A DNA stretch of 64,000 bases from Brytella acorum (lineage in GTDB: Bacteria > Pseudomonadota > Alphaproteobacteria > Acetobacterales > Acetobacteraceae), in assembly GCF_029309905.1 (NCBI RefSeq), contig NZ_JARBJP010000002.1, forward strand, positions 372,001 to 436,000. Reading direction: 5' to 3'. The position numbers were made by a program, and so were the translations under genes. This document shows positions 47,207-57,108 of the stretch, in pieces. The notes under the pieces are model-generated. The model did no database searches. It had not been told where the DNA came from and saw only the letters and a program-made list of their open reading frames with translations. Position 1 is the stretch's first letter. Each line of letters opens with the position of its first letter.

Positions 47207-49204
47207 ATGCGGGTGGAAGCATCGCAACAACATGAGCTGACGGCAACGTCCCCAGTCTCCCATCCTCCAGCGGCGCGGGCGCGCTCGGTTCGTCGGATCG
47301 CCGTCAACGTCCTGCTCGATGGCGTCGTGTCCGGGCTCGCCGTGCTATTCGCCCGTTTCCTTGCCGACCCGCATGGAGGCATGCTGCATCCGCTGTGGTT
47401 CGTCGCGGGAGGCGCGATCACGCTGCTCGTGAGCGGACTGCCGTTTCGCATGCCGCAGCAATACTGGCGTTTTTCGGGCGTGGCCGATCTGATTGGCATT
47501 GCCGGTGCCTCGGTGGCCAGTGCCGCCCTTTTTTCCACGATCCTCACGCTCGCCGGGTTTCCGCTTCCGTCGCCGACGTTTCCTGTCATCCATGCCCTCG
47601 TGCTTCTGGTCGGGCTGGGAGGCATTCGGCTGATTTCGCGTGTGGCTGCGCGCCTGCGCCTGAATGCGGGTGGCGAATCGGTTCGGGTTCTTCTTCTTGG
47701 TTCGGACCAGACGGCTGACCTGTTCATGCGTGCGATCGAGAATGAGGAGAGGCGCCGTTATCACGCGCTCGGTTTGCTTACGGCGATGGACGGGCAGGTG
47801 GGGCGCCGTATCCATAACGTTCCTATTCTGGGCACGCTGACGGATTGCGACGCCGTCCTTGAACGGTGCGCCCGGCTTGGAACGCTGCCTCAGGAACTCG
47901 TTCTCACCGACCCGGAGACGCGCGGCGGCGTGCTGGCAGGAATTGTCGAGGCCGCGCAGCGTTTCGGCGTGACCGTTAAGCGCTCGCCGTCGCTGACGAG
48001 TCTGACCCCGGCTTCTCGCGTTGAATTGCGTGAAGTCCTGCTGGAAGATCTGCTGAACCGACCTCAGGTCTCCCTGGATCATGCGGGCATGGCGCGCATG
48101 ATCGGCGGGCGCGTCGTGCTGGTGACGGGAGCCGGAGGAACGATCGGTTCGGAGCTGGCGCGACAGATCGCCGCACTCCGACCCTCCCGGCTGCTGCTGG
48201 TCGATCACGGTGAATTCGAGCTGTGGCAGATCGATCTGGAGCTTTCGGAGGTGGCTCCTGACGTCCTCCGGGAAGTCCTGGTGGCGGACGTACGGGACGC
48301 GGCCCGCATCGAGGCGATCATGGAAACGTATCGCCCGGCGCTCGTTTTTCATGCGGCGGCGCTCAAACATGTGCCGATCGTCGAGGCCAATCCCTGCGAG
48401 GGCATTCTCACCAATGTGGTCGGCACCCGTATCGTCGCGGATGCGGCGACGCGGCACGGTGTCGAGGCCATGGTGCTGATTTCGAGCGACAAGGCCGTCA
48501 ATCCTTCGAGCCTGATGGGCGCCAGCAAGCGATGCGCGGAAATTTACTGTCAGGCGCTGGATATCCGGAACCGGGCTCTTGCGCAGGGCATGCGCTGCGT
48601 GACCGTCAGGTTCGGCAATGTACTGGGTTCCACCGGTTCCGTCGTTCCGCTTTTCCGGCGTCAGCTGGCGCGCGGGGGGCCTTTGACGATCACCCATCCG
48701 GACATGACGCGTTATTTCATGACGGTGTCCGAAGCCGTCAGTCTCGTGCTTCAGGCCAGTGTGCGCGGCACGGTGTACAGGGGCGGCGCCGATGAAACCG
48801 ATCAAAGGTTGAAGGCAGGGGGTATTTTCGTTCTCGATATGGGCGATCCGGTCAAAATCGTCGATCTCGCACGACAGATGATTCGCCTGGCCGGGCTACG
48901 TCCCAATGAGGATATTCAAATCGAATTCACCGGTCTCAGGCCGGGCGAAAAGCTTTTCGAGGAGCTTTTTCACGGGCGCGAAGCGCCGGTGCCGACCGAT
49001 GAGCCCGGATTGAAAATCGCCATGCCGCGTACCGTGGATCTCGATGCGGCGGCGGTGGCGTTGGACCGGTTGCGAGACGTCTGTCGGGAGGGCAAAGCGT
49101 CCGACGCGCTGCGGCAGCTCCAGGTGCTCGTGCCGGAATTCGCTCACAACCCTTTGGGAGAGGTTCCGGACAGCGCGGCCCGGTCGATTTCGGAACATGC
49201 CTGA
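47207..49204 (+). CDS. membrane-bound UDP-N-acetylhexosamine 4,6-dehydratase (PglF/WbpM-like)
   Basis: A 665-residue enzyme of the nucleotide-sugar dehydratase family that removes water from UDP-GlcNAc to give the 4-keto-6-deoxy sugar. The first about 140 residues hold four membrane helices. A CoA-binding-like domain with LLLGSDQTADL follows. The C-terminal extended SDR domain contains the NAD motif VTGAGGTIGSELARQ and HAAALKHVPIVEANP. The active site is in SSDKAVNPSSLMGASKR, the S-x-D-K form without the usual YxxxK tyrosine. The product could feed the aminotransferase encoded next. Confidence 0.92.
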   Translation: MRVEASQQHELTATSPVSHPPAARARSVRRIAVNVLLDGVVSGLAVLFARFLADPHGGMLHPLWFVAGGAITLLVSGLPFRMPQQYWRFSGVADLIGIAGASVASAALFSTILTLAGFPLPSPTFPVIHALVLLVGLGGIRLISRVAARLRLNAGGESVRVLLLGSDQTADLFMRAIENEERRRYHALGLLTAMDGQVGRRIHNVPILGTLTDCDAVLERCARLGTLPQELVLTDPETRGGVLAGIVEAAQRFGVTVKRSPSLTSLTPASRVELREVLLEDLLNRPQVSLDHAGMARMIGGRVVLVTGAGGTIGSELARQIAALRPSRLLLVDHGEFELWQIDLELSEVAPDVLREVLVADVRDAARIEAIMETYRPALVFHAAALKHVPIVEANPCEGILTNVVGTRIVADAATRHGVEAMVLISSDKAVNPSSLMGASKRCAEIYCQALDIRNRALAQGMRCVTVRFGNVLGSTGSVVPLFRRQLARGGPLTITHPDMTRYFMTVSEAVSLVLQASVRGTVYRGGADETDQRLKAGGIFVLDMGDPVKIVDLARQMIRLAGLRPNEDIQIEFTGLRPGEKLFEELFHGREAPVPTDEPGLKIAMPRTVDLDAAAVALDRLRDVCREGKASDALRQLQVLVPEFAHNPLGEVPDSAARSISEHA

Positions 49205-49300
49205 AATTTCGGAACATGTCTGAACATGTGTCATAATCGCCCGAAGCAATGACACGGGCCGCCGGGCCGCAAGACCGCCGATAGCAGAGGACATTCATTC

Positions 49301-50455
49301 ATGAGCAAACCGGCTCCGATCGCATTTCTCGATCTTCCGAGACAGCAGGCCCGGCTGGAGAGCGGCATCCGCTCGCGGGTTGATACGGTCATGAAGCACT
49401 GTCGCTTCGTGATGGGACCGGAGGTCGTCGAACTCGAGGAGCGCCTCGCCGCCTATTGTGGCGCGTCTTATGCGATCGGCGTGTCGTCCGGGACCGACGC
49501 CCTGCTGATGGTGTTGATGGGTGAAGAGATCGGGCCGGGCGATGCGGTGTTTCTGCCCGCCTTTACCTATACGGCGACTGCCGAGGTCGTTTTGCTGCTG
49601 GGCGCGACACCCGTTTTCGTGGATGTCGATCCTGAGACCTTCCAGATTGCGCCAGCCAGCCTCAAGGCGCGCATCGAGGCCATCGACGAGGCCGATGATC
49701 TGGAGCCGCGCGTCATCATCGGCGTCGACCTTTTCGGGCAACCCGCGCCGTGGAATGAATTGCGGGCGATCGCCGATCAGTTTGGTCTCTTCCTGCTCGA
49801 CGACTGCGCGCAGTCCTTCGGCGGCGCTTATCACGGGCGTAAGCTCGGCCGCGAAGCGGTGGCATCCACATTGTCCTTTTTTCCATCCAAGCCTCTGGGC
49901 GCGTATGGAGACGGAGGCGCGATCCTCACCGACGATCCCGAGCGGGCGGAGCTTTATCGCTCCCTGCGCACGCATGGTGAGGGCAGGACGCGCTATGAGG
50001 TTCTGCGGATCGGCATCAATGGCCGTCTCGACACGTTGCAGGCGGCCATATTGCTGGCGAAACTCGACGCGTTCGAAGACGAACTTGCGCGGCGTGAAGA
50101 GATCGCCTCTTCCTATGATGCAGGATTGCGTGACGTCGTGAAGGTGCCGACACGCGTCCCCAACACGCAGAGCGCATGGGCGATCTACACGATTTTACTG
50201 CCGGACGCGGATGCGCGGGACAGCCTGCAATCCACACTCGCGCGGGCCGGGGTTCCGAGCGCGATCTATTATCCGAAACCGCTGCATTTCCAGCCCGCCT
50301 ATCGCGAGCAGCACGACGAAACGATCTCTTTGCCGGTCGCGGAAGCTCTGGGAGCGCATGTGCTTGCGCTTCCAATCCATCCGGAACTGACGCAAGAGGA
50401 AGTCGAGCGGGTCATTGAGGCCATCCGGAACTGGTCGGCTTCACGCACGAAGTGA
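49301..50455 (+). CDS. DegT/DnrJ/EryC1/StrS family sugar aminotransferase
   Basis: A PLP-dependent enzyme of 384 residues that aminates keto-sugar nucleotides. YAIGVSSGTDALLMVLM binds PLP phosphate, FLLDDCAQSFGGAYHG follows, and the PLP lysine is in FFPSKPLGAYGDGGAI. With the 4,6-dehydratase 96 bases upstream, it could make a UDP-4-amino-4,6-dideoxy-N-acetylhexosamine, as PglE does. The acetyltransferase that completes bacillosamine is not nearby. Confidence 0.92.
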   Translation: MSKPAPIAFLDLPRQQARLESGIRSRVDTVMKHCRFVMGPEVVELEERLAAYCGASYAIGVSSGTDALLMVLMGEEIGPGDAVFLPAFTYTATAEVVLLLGATPVFVDVDPETFQIAPASLKARIEAIDEADDLEPRVIIGVDLFGQPAPWNELRAIADQFGLFLLDDCAQSFGGAYHGRKLGREAVASTLSFFPSKPLGAYGDGGAILTDDPERAELYRSLRTHGEGRTRYEVLRIGINGRLDTLQAAILLAKLDAFEDELARREEIASSYDAGLRDVVKVPTRVPNTQSAWAIYTILLPDADARDSLQSTLARAGVPSAIYYPKPLHFQPAYREQHDETISLPVAEALGAHVLALPIHPELTQEEVERVIEAIRNWSASRTK

Positions 50456-50497
50456 ACGCATACGCGGTCTAAAAAGAAAAAGCAGGAGCGCCGGACG

Positions 50498-50962
50498 ATG
50501 AGAAAAGAGACACTTTTGGTGGTGGTTTTTCTGACGATTGTCGTCGGGACTTCGGCCCTGATTTTCTTCTTCGCCCTGCCGCATGTGCGTCCTCCCCTGC
50601 ATTTCGAGAACGTCGCGAGCGCGTCCGTTTCTGTCGGGCCGATGCGCTCGCAGAGAGCTTTGTCGCCGACCGAGCTTTCGTCGCTGAACGACTGGTTGAA
50701 GCATCATGAATCCGGTTGGGGCCCGATGCACGCCGCCCCGCCATCCACAGGGGACGCGGTGCTCAACATCGTTCCGGAAAAGGGAGCACCGTTTTCCATC
50801 ACGTTGTGGAACGGTCTTAGCGGCGGTGACTGGAACAATACCGCCGTCATTCAGTTTTCCCAGGATGAACCCTTACGCAAGCAGAGTTTTTCCGATCGGA
50901 ATTATGCACCGTTGCGCCTGCTGATCGAGCATGAAGCTTACCAGCGTAGCGCGGCGCCGTAA
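50498..50962 (+). CDS. hypothetical membrane-anchored or secreted protein
   Basis: I do not recognise this 154-residue protein. It has one N-terminal hydrophobic segment (LLVVVFLTIVVGTSALIFFF, about residues 6-25), then a polar domain with SPTELSSLNDWLKHHESGWG and a predicted beta-rich end. The segment suggests anchoring with the domain outside the cytoplasm. It starts 42 bases after the aminotransferase on the same strand and could be its last operon member. Confidence 0.7.
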   Translation: MRKETLLVVVFLTIVVGTSALIFFFALPHVRPPLHFENVASASVSVGPMRSQRALSPTELSSLNDWLKHHESGWGPMHAAPPSTGDAVLNIVPEKGAPFSITLWNGLSGGDWNNTAVIQFSQDEPLRKQSFSDRNYAPLRLLIEHEAYQRSAAP

Positions 50963-51001
50963 GCGGCGGGATCAGGAGAGGCAGCCAGCTTACGGCTGCA
51001 A

Positions 51002-51778
51002 TCAGCTTCGCCCGTGTTTTGCTCGGGCCGCGGCCTGGACGAAGGCAAAGACCTCGGGGCTGAAGGGCGCCTGACGGTCCGCGTTCCGCCACTGGTCCAT
51101 TTCGGCATACATCCGTCCGGTCTTTTGCAGCATCTCCGTACCCATGACCTGTTCCAGAGGTTCGAGAAGCGCAAGCCACTCCTCGAGCAGCAGTTGCGCT
51201 TCGGGACGTTCGGGACTTTCGTTCCGGGCGATCGCGTTTTCAATGCGGGCGATGACGGCGACCCAGCGATCCTCGTATTCGGTCGGGGCCTCGCCGGGGA
51301 AGAAACGGCGCCCCGCCTCGTGCCATTTCTGCTGTTCGTCAGGTGTGAAATAATGATCGATGACGGGTTTCATGTTGCGCGTGTTCATGACGTTCTGTCC
51401 TTGCCGGATGATGGAACACAGGCCCGGAAGGTCCAGATCTACGCCGTCGGACAGCAAGGCCCGCGCCGCGCGTAGCTGATCGAGAGCCAGCGCGAGGGCT
51501 TTCACGCGCTGTTCGATATACAGGATCTGGCCATCCACAAGGCCCGCGGGGTCTGGAGAGGGGCTGGTCATCAGCTCGCTGATCTGGCGCAGACGAAAGC
51601 CCGCCCTTTGCAGCATCAGGATGCGCCCGACGGCGAGCGCATCGTCTTTTCCATAGGCGCGGCGGCCGTTTTCGCCGCGGCGTGGCGCCAGCAATCCGAG
51701 CGCTTCGAAATGACGCAGCCTCCGGATCGAAACACCGCAGGCCGTCGCCATTTCACCGATCGTCAGAAGTGCGGACAC
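51002..51778 (-). CDS. MerR family transcriptional regulator with TipAS-like domain
   Basis: A 258-residue regulator. The N-terminal MerR helix-turn-helix is LLTIGEMATACGVSIRRLRHFEALGLL, with an arginine-rich wing GENGRRAY, followed by a dimerising coiled coil (about residues 75-120). The C-terminal part (HYFTPDEQQKWHE, RFFPGEAPTEYEDRWVAVIARIE) resembles the ligand-binding TipAS domain. Its ligand and target genes are unknown. It is convergent with the small membrane-anchored gene before it. Confidence 0.85.
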   Translation of the reverse strand: MSALLTIGEMATACGVSIRRLRHFEALGLLAPRRGENGRRAYGKDDALAVGRILMLQRAGFRLRQISELMTSPSPDPAGLVDGQILYIEQRVKALALALDQLRAARALLSDGVDLDLPGLCSIIRQGQNVMNTRNMKPVIDHYFTPDEQQKWHEAGRRFFPGEAPTEYEDRWVAVIARIENAIARNESPERPEAQLLLEEWLALLEPLEQVMGTEMLQKTGRMYAEMDQWRNADRQAPFSPEVFAFVQAAARAKHGRS

Positions 51779-51856
51779 GAACCGTTTCCTCTCAAGCTCC
51801 GGACATCATCAGCGTTGATGACACTGTGTCAGGAGCAAGAGAAAAAAAGACCGATT

Positions 51857-53026
51857 TCAACTTTTACGCTTTGCGTCCGGACCTTCAGAACTCTCCTCTT
51901 TATCCCGGTCGTCGGAAGGGTCCGTTTCGCCGACCGTCCTGCCCACGCGCATGTCATCGGCGAGCGGGGGCGTCGCGCGATCACCCACGGCCAGCAGGGC
52001 GGCCGTCAGTGGTGAGGCCAGGATCAGGCCCGGGACGCCGAGGATAGATCCGAAGACGGTCTGCGACAGGATGGCCAGGGCAGGCGGCATATGGACGGCG
52101 TGGCGCTGGATGAAAGGCGCCAGGACGTTCCCCTCGAGAAACTGGATCACGCAGTAGAGGCCAAACACCGTCAAGGTGGTTTTCGTGCCCATCGACAGCG
52201 CGATCAGGACCGCCGGAATGGCGCCCATGATGGCGCCGATATAGGGGATGAAGTTGCACAGCCCCGCAACCACCCCCAGGGCGAGAGCCAGAGGCACGCC
52301 GATCACGGCGAGTCCGATCCCCGAGGCGACGCCGACCACCAGCATGTCGAAGGCCTGCCCGATGGTCCATGACCATAGCGTGCGGCCAGCGACCAGGAGA
52401 AGCTTGCGCGCTCCCGGACGCTGGTGTTCCGGAATGAGACGAAGCGTGCCCTCCACGTAGATGGCCGGAGTCAGGGCGAAATAAAGGCCCGCGATCAGGA
52501 TGACGAGCAGGGTGCCGATCACGCCGAAGGCGCTGCTGAGTATGCCGGTGACGGAATTCGCAAAGCCCAGCCCGAGATTGCCGAGGCCGCTGCTGCCTTT
52601 CTCATTGCCGCCCAGCGATTCGGGCAGGTGATCCAGAACCATCGCCCCGATGCTCGATTGGCTCATGCGTCCCTTCAGTTCCCCATACTGCGTAACGAGA
52701 GCCTGCTTGAGCTTGATGAACTGGTCCCCGATCTGGGGGCCGCTGAAATAGAACAGGGCGATCACGCCCAGTACGATCAACGCCGCGACGATGCCGACGG
52801 CCGCCTGATAGGGGATGAATGGCATGCGCCGACGCAGGGCGCGTGCCACACCGTGCAGAACGACGGCGACGAGCGCCGATGCGAACACGACCGTCAGGAC
52901 ATCGCCGATCAGCCAGATGGCGATGATCACGATCGTGATGATCAGGGCGAAACGGAGGAGGCGAAAAATATAGGATGTGTCTGCCTGGGATTTTGAGGCG
53001 GGGAGGTCGCCTGACGTGTCAGCACT
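51857..53026 (-). CDS. AI-2E family transporter (PerM/YdiK-like)
   Basis: A 389-residue membrane protein from the ATG at 53026. Six to eight hydrophobic segments are visible. An early pair lies near IITIVIIAIWLIG and FASALVAVVLHGVARALRRR, and the family-typical C-terminal half is GLAVIGVPLALALGVVAGLCNFIPYIGAIMGAIPAVLIAL. It ends with a charged cytoplasmic tail. Members are named for TqsA, but most have no proven autoinducer role. Its promoter region overlaps the end of the ABC-F gene area. Confidence 0.87.
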   Translation of the reverse strand, partial: SADTSGDLPASKSQADTSYIFRLLRFALIITIVIIAIWLIGDVLTVVFASALVAVVLHGVARALRRRMPFIPYQAAVGIVAALIVLGVIALFYFSGPQIGDQFIKLKQALVTQYGELKGRMSQSSIGAMVLDHLPESLGGNEKGSSGLGNLGLGFANSVTGILSSAFGVIGTLLVILIAGLYFALTPAIYVEGTLRLIPEHQRPGARKLLLVAGRTLWSWTIGQAFDMLVVGVASGIGLAVIGVPLALALGVVAGLCNFIPYIGAIMGAIPAVLIALSMGTKTTLTVFGLYCVIQFLEGNVLAPFIQRHAVHMPPALAILSQTVFGSILGVPGLILASPLTAALLAVGDRATPPLADDMRVGRTVGETDPSDDRDKEESSEGPDAKRKS

Positions 53027-53106
53027 CATGAAAGATTGGCCTCGATAGAGAGACTCGCGCACAGCGAGGTTTTACGAACGTGGAAACATGTTGGGCTGGT
53101 GCGGCG

Positions 53107-54999
53107 TCACTGGGTGTTGGCAGCCTCGATGGCCGCTTCAGCCTCGAGCCAACGCTCTTCGGCGGCTTCCTGTTGCGCGTTGAGTGCCCCGAGTTCGGTA
53201 TTTAGTCGCGTGATCTCGCGGGAATCGCCTCTATCATATAGAGCGGGGTCGGCCAGACGCGCCTCGACGGCTTTCCTGTCCTGAAGAATTTGCGTGAGCA
53301 GAGCCTCGGCCGCGCGTGCTGCCTTACGCAAGGGAGCCTGTGTTTTCCGCTGATCCGCGCGGTCCCGGCGCGCGTCCTTTCGGGCCGATGTCTCGCCGAT
53401 ACTTCGGTTTTCTTCTCCGTCGCCCGCACGTCGAGCGCGCTCGAGAAGCCAGCCGCGATAGGCTGCCATGTCTCCGTCGAAGGGCTGGATGGTGCCGTTT
53501 TCCACAAGCCAGAGGCGGTCCGCCACCGCTTCGACGAAATGGGCATCGTGGCTGACGAGCACGACGGCGCCCTCGAACGCGGACAAGGCACGGATCAGGG
53601 CGTCGCGTGCGTCCAGATCGAGATGGTTGGTCGGCTCGTCGAGCAGCAGCAGATGCGGCGCGTCCCGGGTGGCCAGCGCCAGCAGCAGCCGCGCTTTTTC
53701 GCCGCCGGACAGATCGCCCACACGCGATTCGGCCTTGCCTGCGTCGAGACCGAAGCGGGCAAGCTGCGCGCGGACCGCTGCCGGAAGGGCGTCAGGCATG
53801 GCTCTCGCCATGTGGTCGATGGGGGTCTCGGTCAGGACGAGTTCGTCCCCCTGATGCTGGGCGAAATAGCCGATTTTCAGCCTGGGAGAGTGTTGGAACT
53901 TCCCGGCCATCGGCGTCAGGCGTCCGGCCAGCAACTTCGCGAACGTGGATTTGCCGCGTCCGTTCTGGCCCAACAGGGCGATACGATCGTCCATATCGAG
54001 ACGCAGCGACAGATCGTGAAGGACGACGCGTCCGTCATAACCCACCGACACATGTTCCATGGTCATCATGGGAGGGGGCAGCTGCGAGGGTTCGGGGAAA
54101 GCGAATCGCGTCGGCGTGTCCTCGATGACCGAGTCGATCTGGGGCAGGCGTTCGAGTGCTTTCAGGCGCGCCTGCGCCTGACGGGCTTTGGTGGCCTTGG
54201 CGCGGAAACGGTCCACGAAAGATTGCATATGGGCGCGCTGGGTCGCGATGCGTTCGGCGGCGCGGTTCTGCTGGAGCGCCTGTTCGGTCCGAATACGGAC
54301 GAACTCCTCGTAACCGCCCGGAGTCAGTGACAGTTTTCCGCGATCGAGATGGGCAATGGCGTTGACCGTGCTGTCGAGGAGCGAGCGATCGTGGCTGACG
54401 ATGATGGCCGCGCCCTGAAAGTTCCGGATCCAGTTTTCGAGCCAGATCGTGGCTTCGATATCGAGATGGTTCGTCGGTTCGTCGAGCAGCAACAGGTCGG
54501 GGTTGAGGAACAGCGCGGTTGCGAGCGCCACGCGCATCCGCCAGCCGCCTGAGAAATCCGACACCGCGCGCTGCTGGGCGCTGGCGTCGAATCCGAGGCC
54601 AGCGAGGATCGAGGCCGCGCGCGCGGGCGCGCTGTGCGCGTCGATGGCCAGCAGCCTGTCATGGACGTCCGCAAGCCGCGCGGGGTCCGTCGTGGTCTCC
54701 GCTTCATGCAGCAGCGCCGTGCGCTCGAGGTGTCCCGCCAGCACCGTCTCGATAAGGGACTGCTCGCCTTCGGGTGTTTCCTGCTTCACCCGGCCCAGCG
54801 TCGCGCGCGATGAGAGCGTGATGGAACCGCCATCCGGCGAGATGTCGCCTGCGATGGCGGCGAGAAGCGTCGATTTTCCGGCGCCGTTGCGACCGACGAG
54901 ACCGATCTTGCGACCGGGGTCCACGCTCAGCGAGGCTTCGTCGAGCAAAGTCCTTCCGGCGATGCGAAGGGTCAGATCGGTGATGGTCAGAAGACTCAA
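53107..54999 (-). CDS. ABC-F family ATPase (Uup/YheS-like)
   Basis: A 630-residue cytosolic protein with two ATP-binding cassettes and no membrane segments. It is an ABC-F factor that acts on ribosomes or related RNPs. Cassette 1 has GRNGAGKSTLLAAI and FSGGWRMRVALATALFLNPDLLLLDEPTNHLD. Cassette 2 has GQNGRGKSTFAKLLAG and LSGGEKARLLLALATRDAPHLLLLDEPTNHLD. Between them lies the basic linker FRAKATKARQAQARLKALERL. The C-terminal 100 residues form a charged coiled coil. The exact subfamily is uncertain. Confidence 0.92.
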   Translation of the reverse strand: MSLLTITDLTLRIAGRTLLDEASLSVDPGRKIGLVGRNGAGKSTLLAAIAGDISPDGGSITLSSRATLGRVKQETPEGEQSLIETVLAGHLERTALLHEAETTTDPARLADVHDRLLAIDAHSAPARAASILAGLGFDASAQQRAVSDFSGGWRMRVALATALFLNPDLLLLDEPTNHLDIEATIWLENWIRNFQGAAIIVSHDRSLLDSTVNAIAHLDRGKLSLTPGGYEEFVRIRTEQALQQNRAAERIATQRAHMQSFVDRFRAKATKARQAQARLKALERLPQIDSVIEDTPTRFAFPEPSQLPPPMMTMEHVSVGYDGRVVLHDLSLRLDMDDRIALLGQNGRGKSTFAKLLAGRLTPMAGKFQHSPRLKIGYFAQHQGDELVLTETPIDHMARAMPDALPAAVRAQLARFGLDAGKAESRVGDLSGGEKARLLLALATRDAPHLLLLDEPTNHLDLDARDALIRALSAFEGAVVLVSHDAHFVEAVADRLWLVENGTIQPFDGDMAAYRGWLLERARRAGDGEENRSIGETSARKDARRDRADQRKTQAPLRKAARAAEALLTQILQDRKAVEARLADPALYDRGDSREITRLNTELGALNAQQEAAEERWLEAEAAIEAANTQ

Positions 55000-55226
55000 G
55001 GCTTGAAAAATCCATGATGGAATGAGGGCCGCAGCGCAGGATGGAAGCGCATGTTTTCTCTTACCCTGACGGGCGACGGGGCGCCAATGTCCTGAAAATG
55101 GATCTCTGACGAGCCGTAATAGGGATGGAACGCCCTTTGAACTGTCCGATTTCTGGGCTACATGGCAGCGGATTTCGAACGACCGGGAGCGGTTCCGGCG
55201 TTCAATTCAAGCCTCAGGAGACAGTC

Positions 55227-55649
55227 ATGGCCACGGAACGCACCCTTTCCATCATCAAGCCCGATGCGACGCGCCGCAATCTGACCGGCAAGATCAACGC
55301 CGTGTTCGAGGATGCCGGTCTGCGCATCGTCGCCCAGAAGCGCATCAAGCTCACGGAAGACCAGGCCAAGGCGTTCTATGCGGTTCACGCCGAGCGTCCG
55401 TTCTATGGCAGCCTCGTGTCCTCCATGATCACCGAGCCCGTGGTCGTGCAGGTTCTGCAGGGCGAGAACGCCGTTGCCAGGCATCGTGAAGTGATGGGTG
55501 CGACGAACCCGGCGCAGGCTGCTGAAGGTACCGTGCGCAAGCTGTTCGCCGAGAGCATCGAAGCGAATTCGGTCCATGGTTCGGACAGCCTTGAAAATGC
55601 GAAGAACGAAATCGCGTTCTACTTCGCCGAGACCGAAATCCTCCCGTAA
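55227..55649 (+). CDS. ndk: nucleoside diphosphate kinase
   Basis: Balances nucleoside triphosphate pools by phosphate transfer through a phosphohistidine. The ATG at 55227 has AGGAG upstream and gives 140 residues, the family length. [16 protein letters not shown] contains K11, and the catalytic histidine is H117 in NSVHGSDS. The earlier frame from 55125 lacks conservation. It is followed by an unrelated membrane protein gene 24 bases later. Confidence 0.97.
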   Translation: MATERTLSIIKPDATRRNLTGKINAVFEDAGLRIVAQKRIKLTEDQAKAFYAVHAERPFYGSLVSSMITEPVVVQVLQGENAVARHREVMGATNPAQAAEGTVRKLFAESIEANSVHGSDSLENAKNEIAFYFAETEILP

Positions 55650-55673
55650 GAACCGGTCTGGAGGATGCGCATC

Positions 55674-57074
55674 GTGCAGCCTGTTTTCACGATGCGCCGC
55701 CTTCTTTTCGGTCCCTGGCGCGCAATCTGGCACGAGCCTCTCGCGCGCCTGTACGTCTGTCTGGTCCTACCCATCGGCGTCGTCTTTCTTCTGACGATTC
55801 CGCCCATGCAAATGCCCGACGAAATGACGCATTTTCTCAAATCCGTCGCGATTTCGCGGGGCGACTTCGTCGGCATCCGGCTCAACACGCGTGACGCGGG
55901 TTCGTCTCTTCCCGCATCCGTCGTCCGTTTTGCATGGTCTTACGACCAGTGGATCGGGCGCGCGCCGCAGCCCTATCGGCTCAAGACCCTGTTGGGCAAT
56001 ACGTCGGAGGGGCTGGGTGGTCCGGTTCTGCCCGCCGGATATCCCAACACCGTCATTTATCCGCCCGCGTTCTACCTGCCGCAGGCCCTTGGGATTGTGC
56101 TGGCGCGGCTCTGCGGTTTTCCGGCGATTGTCGCCTATTTTGCCTCCTGTCTTGCCGTTCTTCTGGTCTCGACGTTCGTGGGGGGCTGGGCCATCGCCCT
56201 GGCGGGGCGTGCGCGCCTGCTGCTCGCGATGGTGCTTTCCCTGCCCATGACGCTGAGCCTGTTCGTCTCGTGTTCGCAGGACGCGGAGCAGATCGCTTTC
56301 ACGGCCCTGGCCGTCGCGCTGATGGTGCGATGGCGCGAAAGATTATCGCCGGGCAGGGCTGTTGTGATCGCGCTGCTGCTCGGGCTGATCGTCGCGGCGA
56401 AACCATCCTATCTGCCGTTCATCCTTCTGTCGGCTGTGGTCGCTGATATCGGGCGATGGAAAATGGCGGCGGCGATGGCGATCGTCAGCGGCATGATTGT
56501 GATGGCGTGCGGCTTTGTTTTTACCCGCCCCGCCAAGGTGGGTTTTCTGCCGGACAATCATGTGGATGCACATGCGCAGGCCCTGGGCATCCTTCATCAT
56601 CCGCTCCATTTTCTGAAGGCGCTTCAACTGACGCTCGACGTCACGGCGGGCTCTTTATATCGACAATGCCTCGGGGTTTTAGGGCGGCTGAATATCGATC
56701 TCTCACATTTCGATTATGGCTTTCTGACAATGGCGATGACCGCGGCCAGCCTCCTGGCACTGTGGAAGGCGCGCCCCTTCGCGGCCGCGCCGATCGACTA
56801 TCTCAGGCGTTGCGGTGTTCTGGTGCTGCTGGCGGGCAGTGTCGTCCTGTGTTTCGTCGCGCTCTACATGATCTGGACGCCGGTCGGGCATGACGGAATC
56901 GATGGCGTGCAGGGCCGGTATTTCCTGCCTGTCGCAGTGTGCGCCACGCTGTTGTTCCCGAACAGTCGGGCCGCGCGGACATCCATGGCGGAGATCGGCC
57001 TGTTCGCTTTCTATCTGGTCGCTGTCGGCTACATGACGGAGATGAAGCTGCTGCGTTTCTTCTGGCTGGTCTGA
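55674..57074 (+). CDS. DUF2142 family polytopic membrane protein
   Basis: A membrane protein of about 466 residues with ten or more hydrophobic segments. IPPMQMPDEMTHFLKS in the first loop and GYPNTVIYPPAFYLPQALG are the hallmarks of DUF2142. The family resembles GT-C glycosyltransferases and is often found with surface polysaccharide genes. I choose the GTG at 55674 because a GGAGG site lies 9 bases upstream; an ATG at 55665 abuts that site. It may be co-transcribed with ndk. It is convergent with the next membrane protein gene. Confidence 0.82.
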   Translation: MQPVFTMRRLLFGPWRAIWHEPLARLYVCLVLPIGVVFLLTIPPMQMPDEMTHFLKSVAISRGDFVGIRLNTRDAGSSLPASVVRFAWSYDQWIGRAPQPYRLKTLLGNTSEGLGGPVLPAGYPNTVIYPPAFYLPQALGIVLARLCGFPAIVAYFASCLAVLLVSTFVGGWAIALAGRARLLLAMVLSLPMTLSLFVSCSQDAEQIAFTALAVALMVRWRERLSPGRAVVIALLLGLIVAAKPSYLPFILLSAVVADIGRWKMAAAMAIVSGMIVMACGFVFTRPAKVGFLPDNHVDAHAQALGILHHPLHFLKALQLTLDVTAGSLYRQCLGVLGRLNIDLSHFDYGFLTMAMTAASLLALWKARPFAAAPIDYLRRCGVLVLLAGSVVLCFVALYMIWTPVGHDGIDGVQGRYFLPVAVCATLLFPNSRAARTSMAEIGLFAFYLVAVGYMTEMKLLRFFWLV

Positions 57075-57108
57075 ATCCGGACTGAGACGCGAGGATGCGA
57101 CGCGAGAA

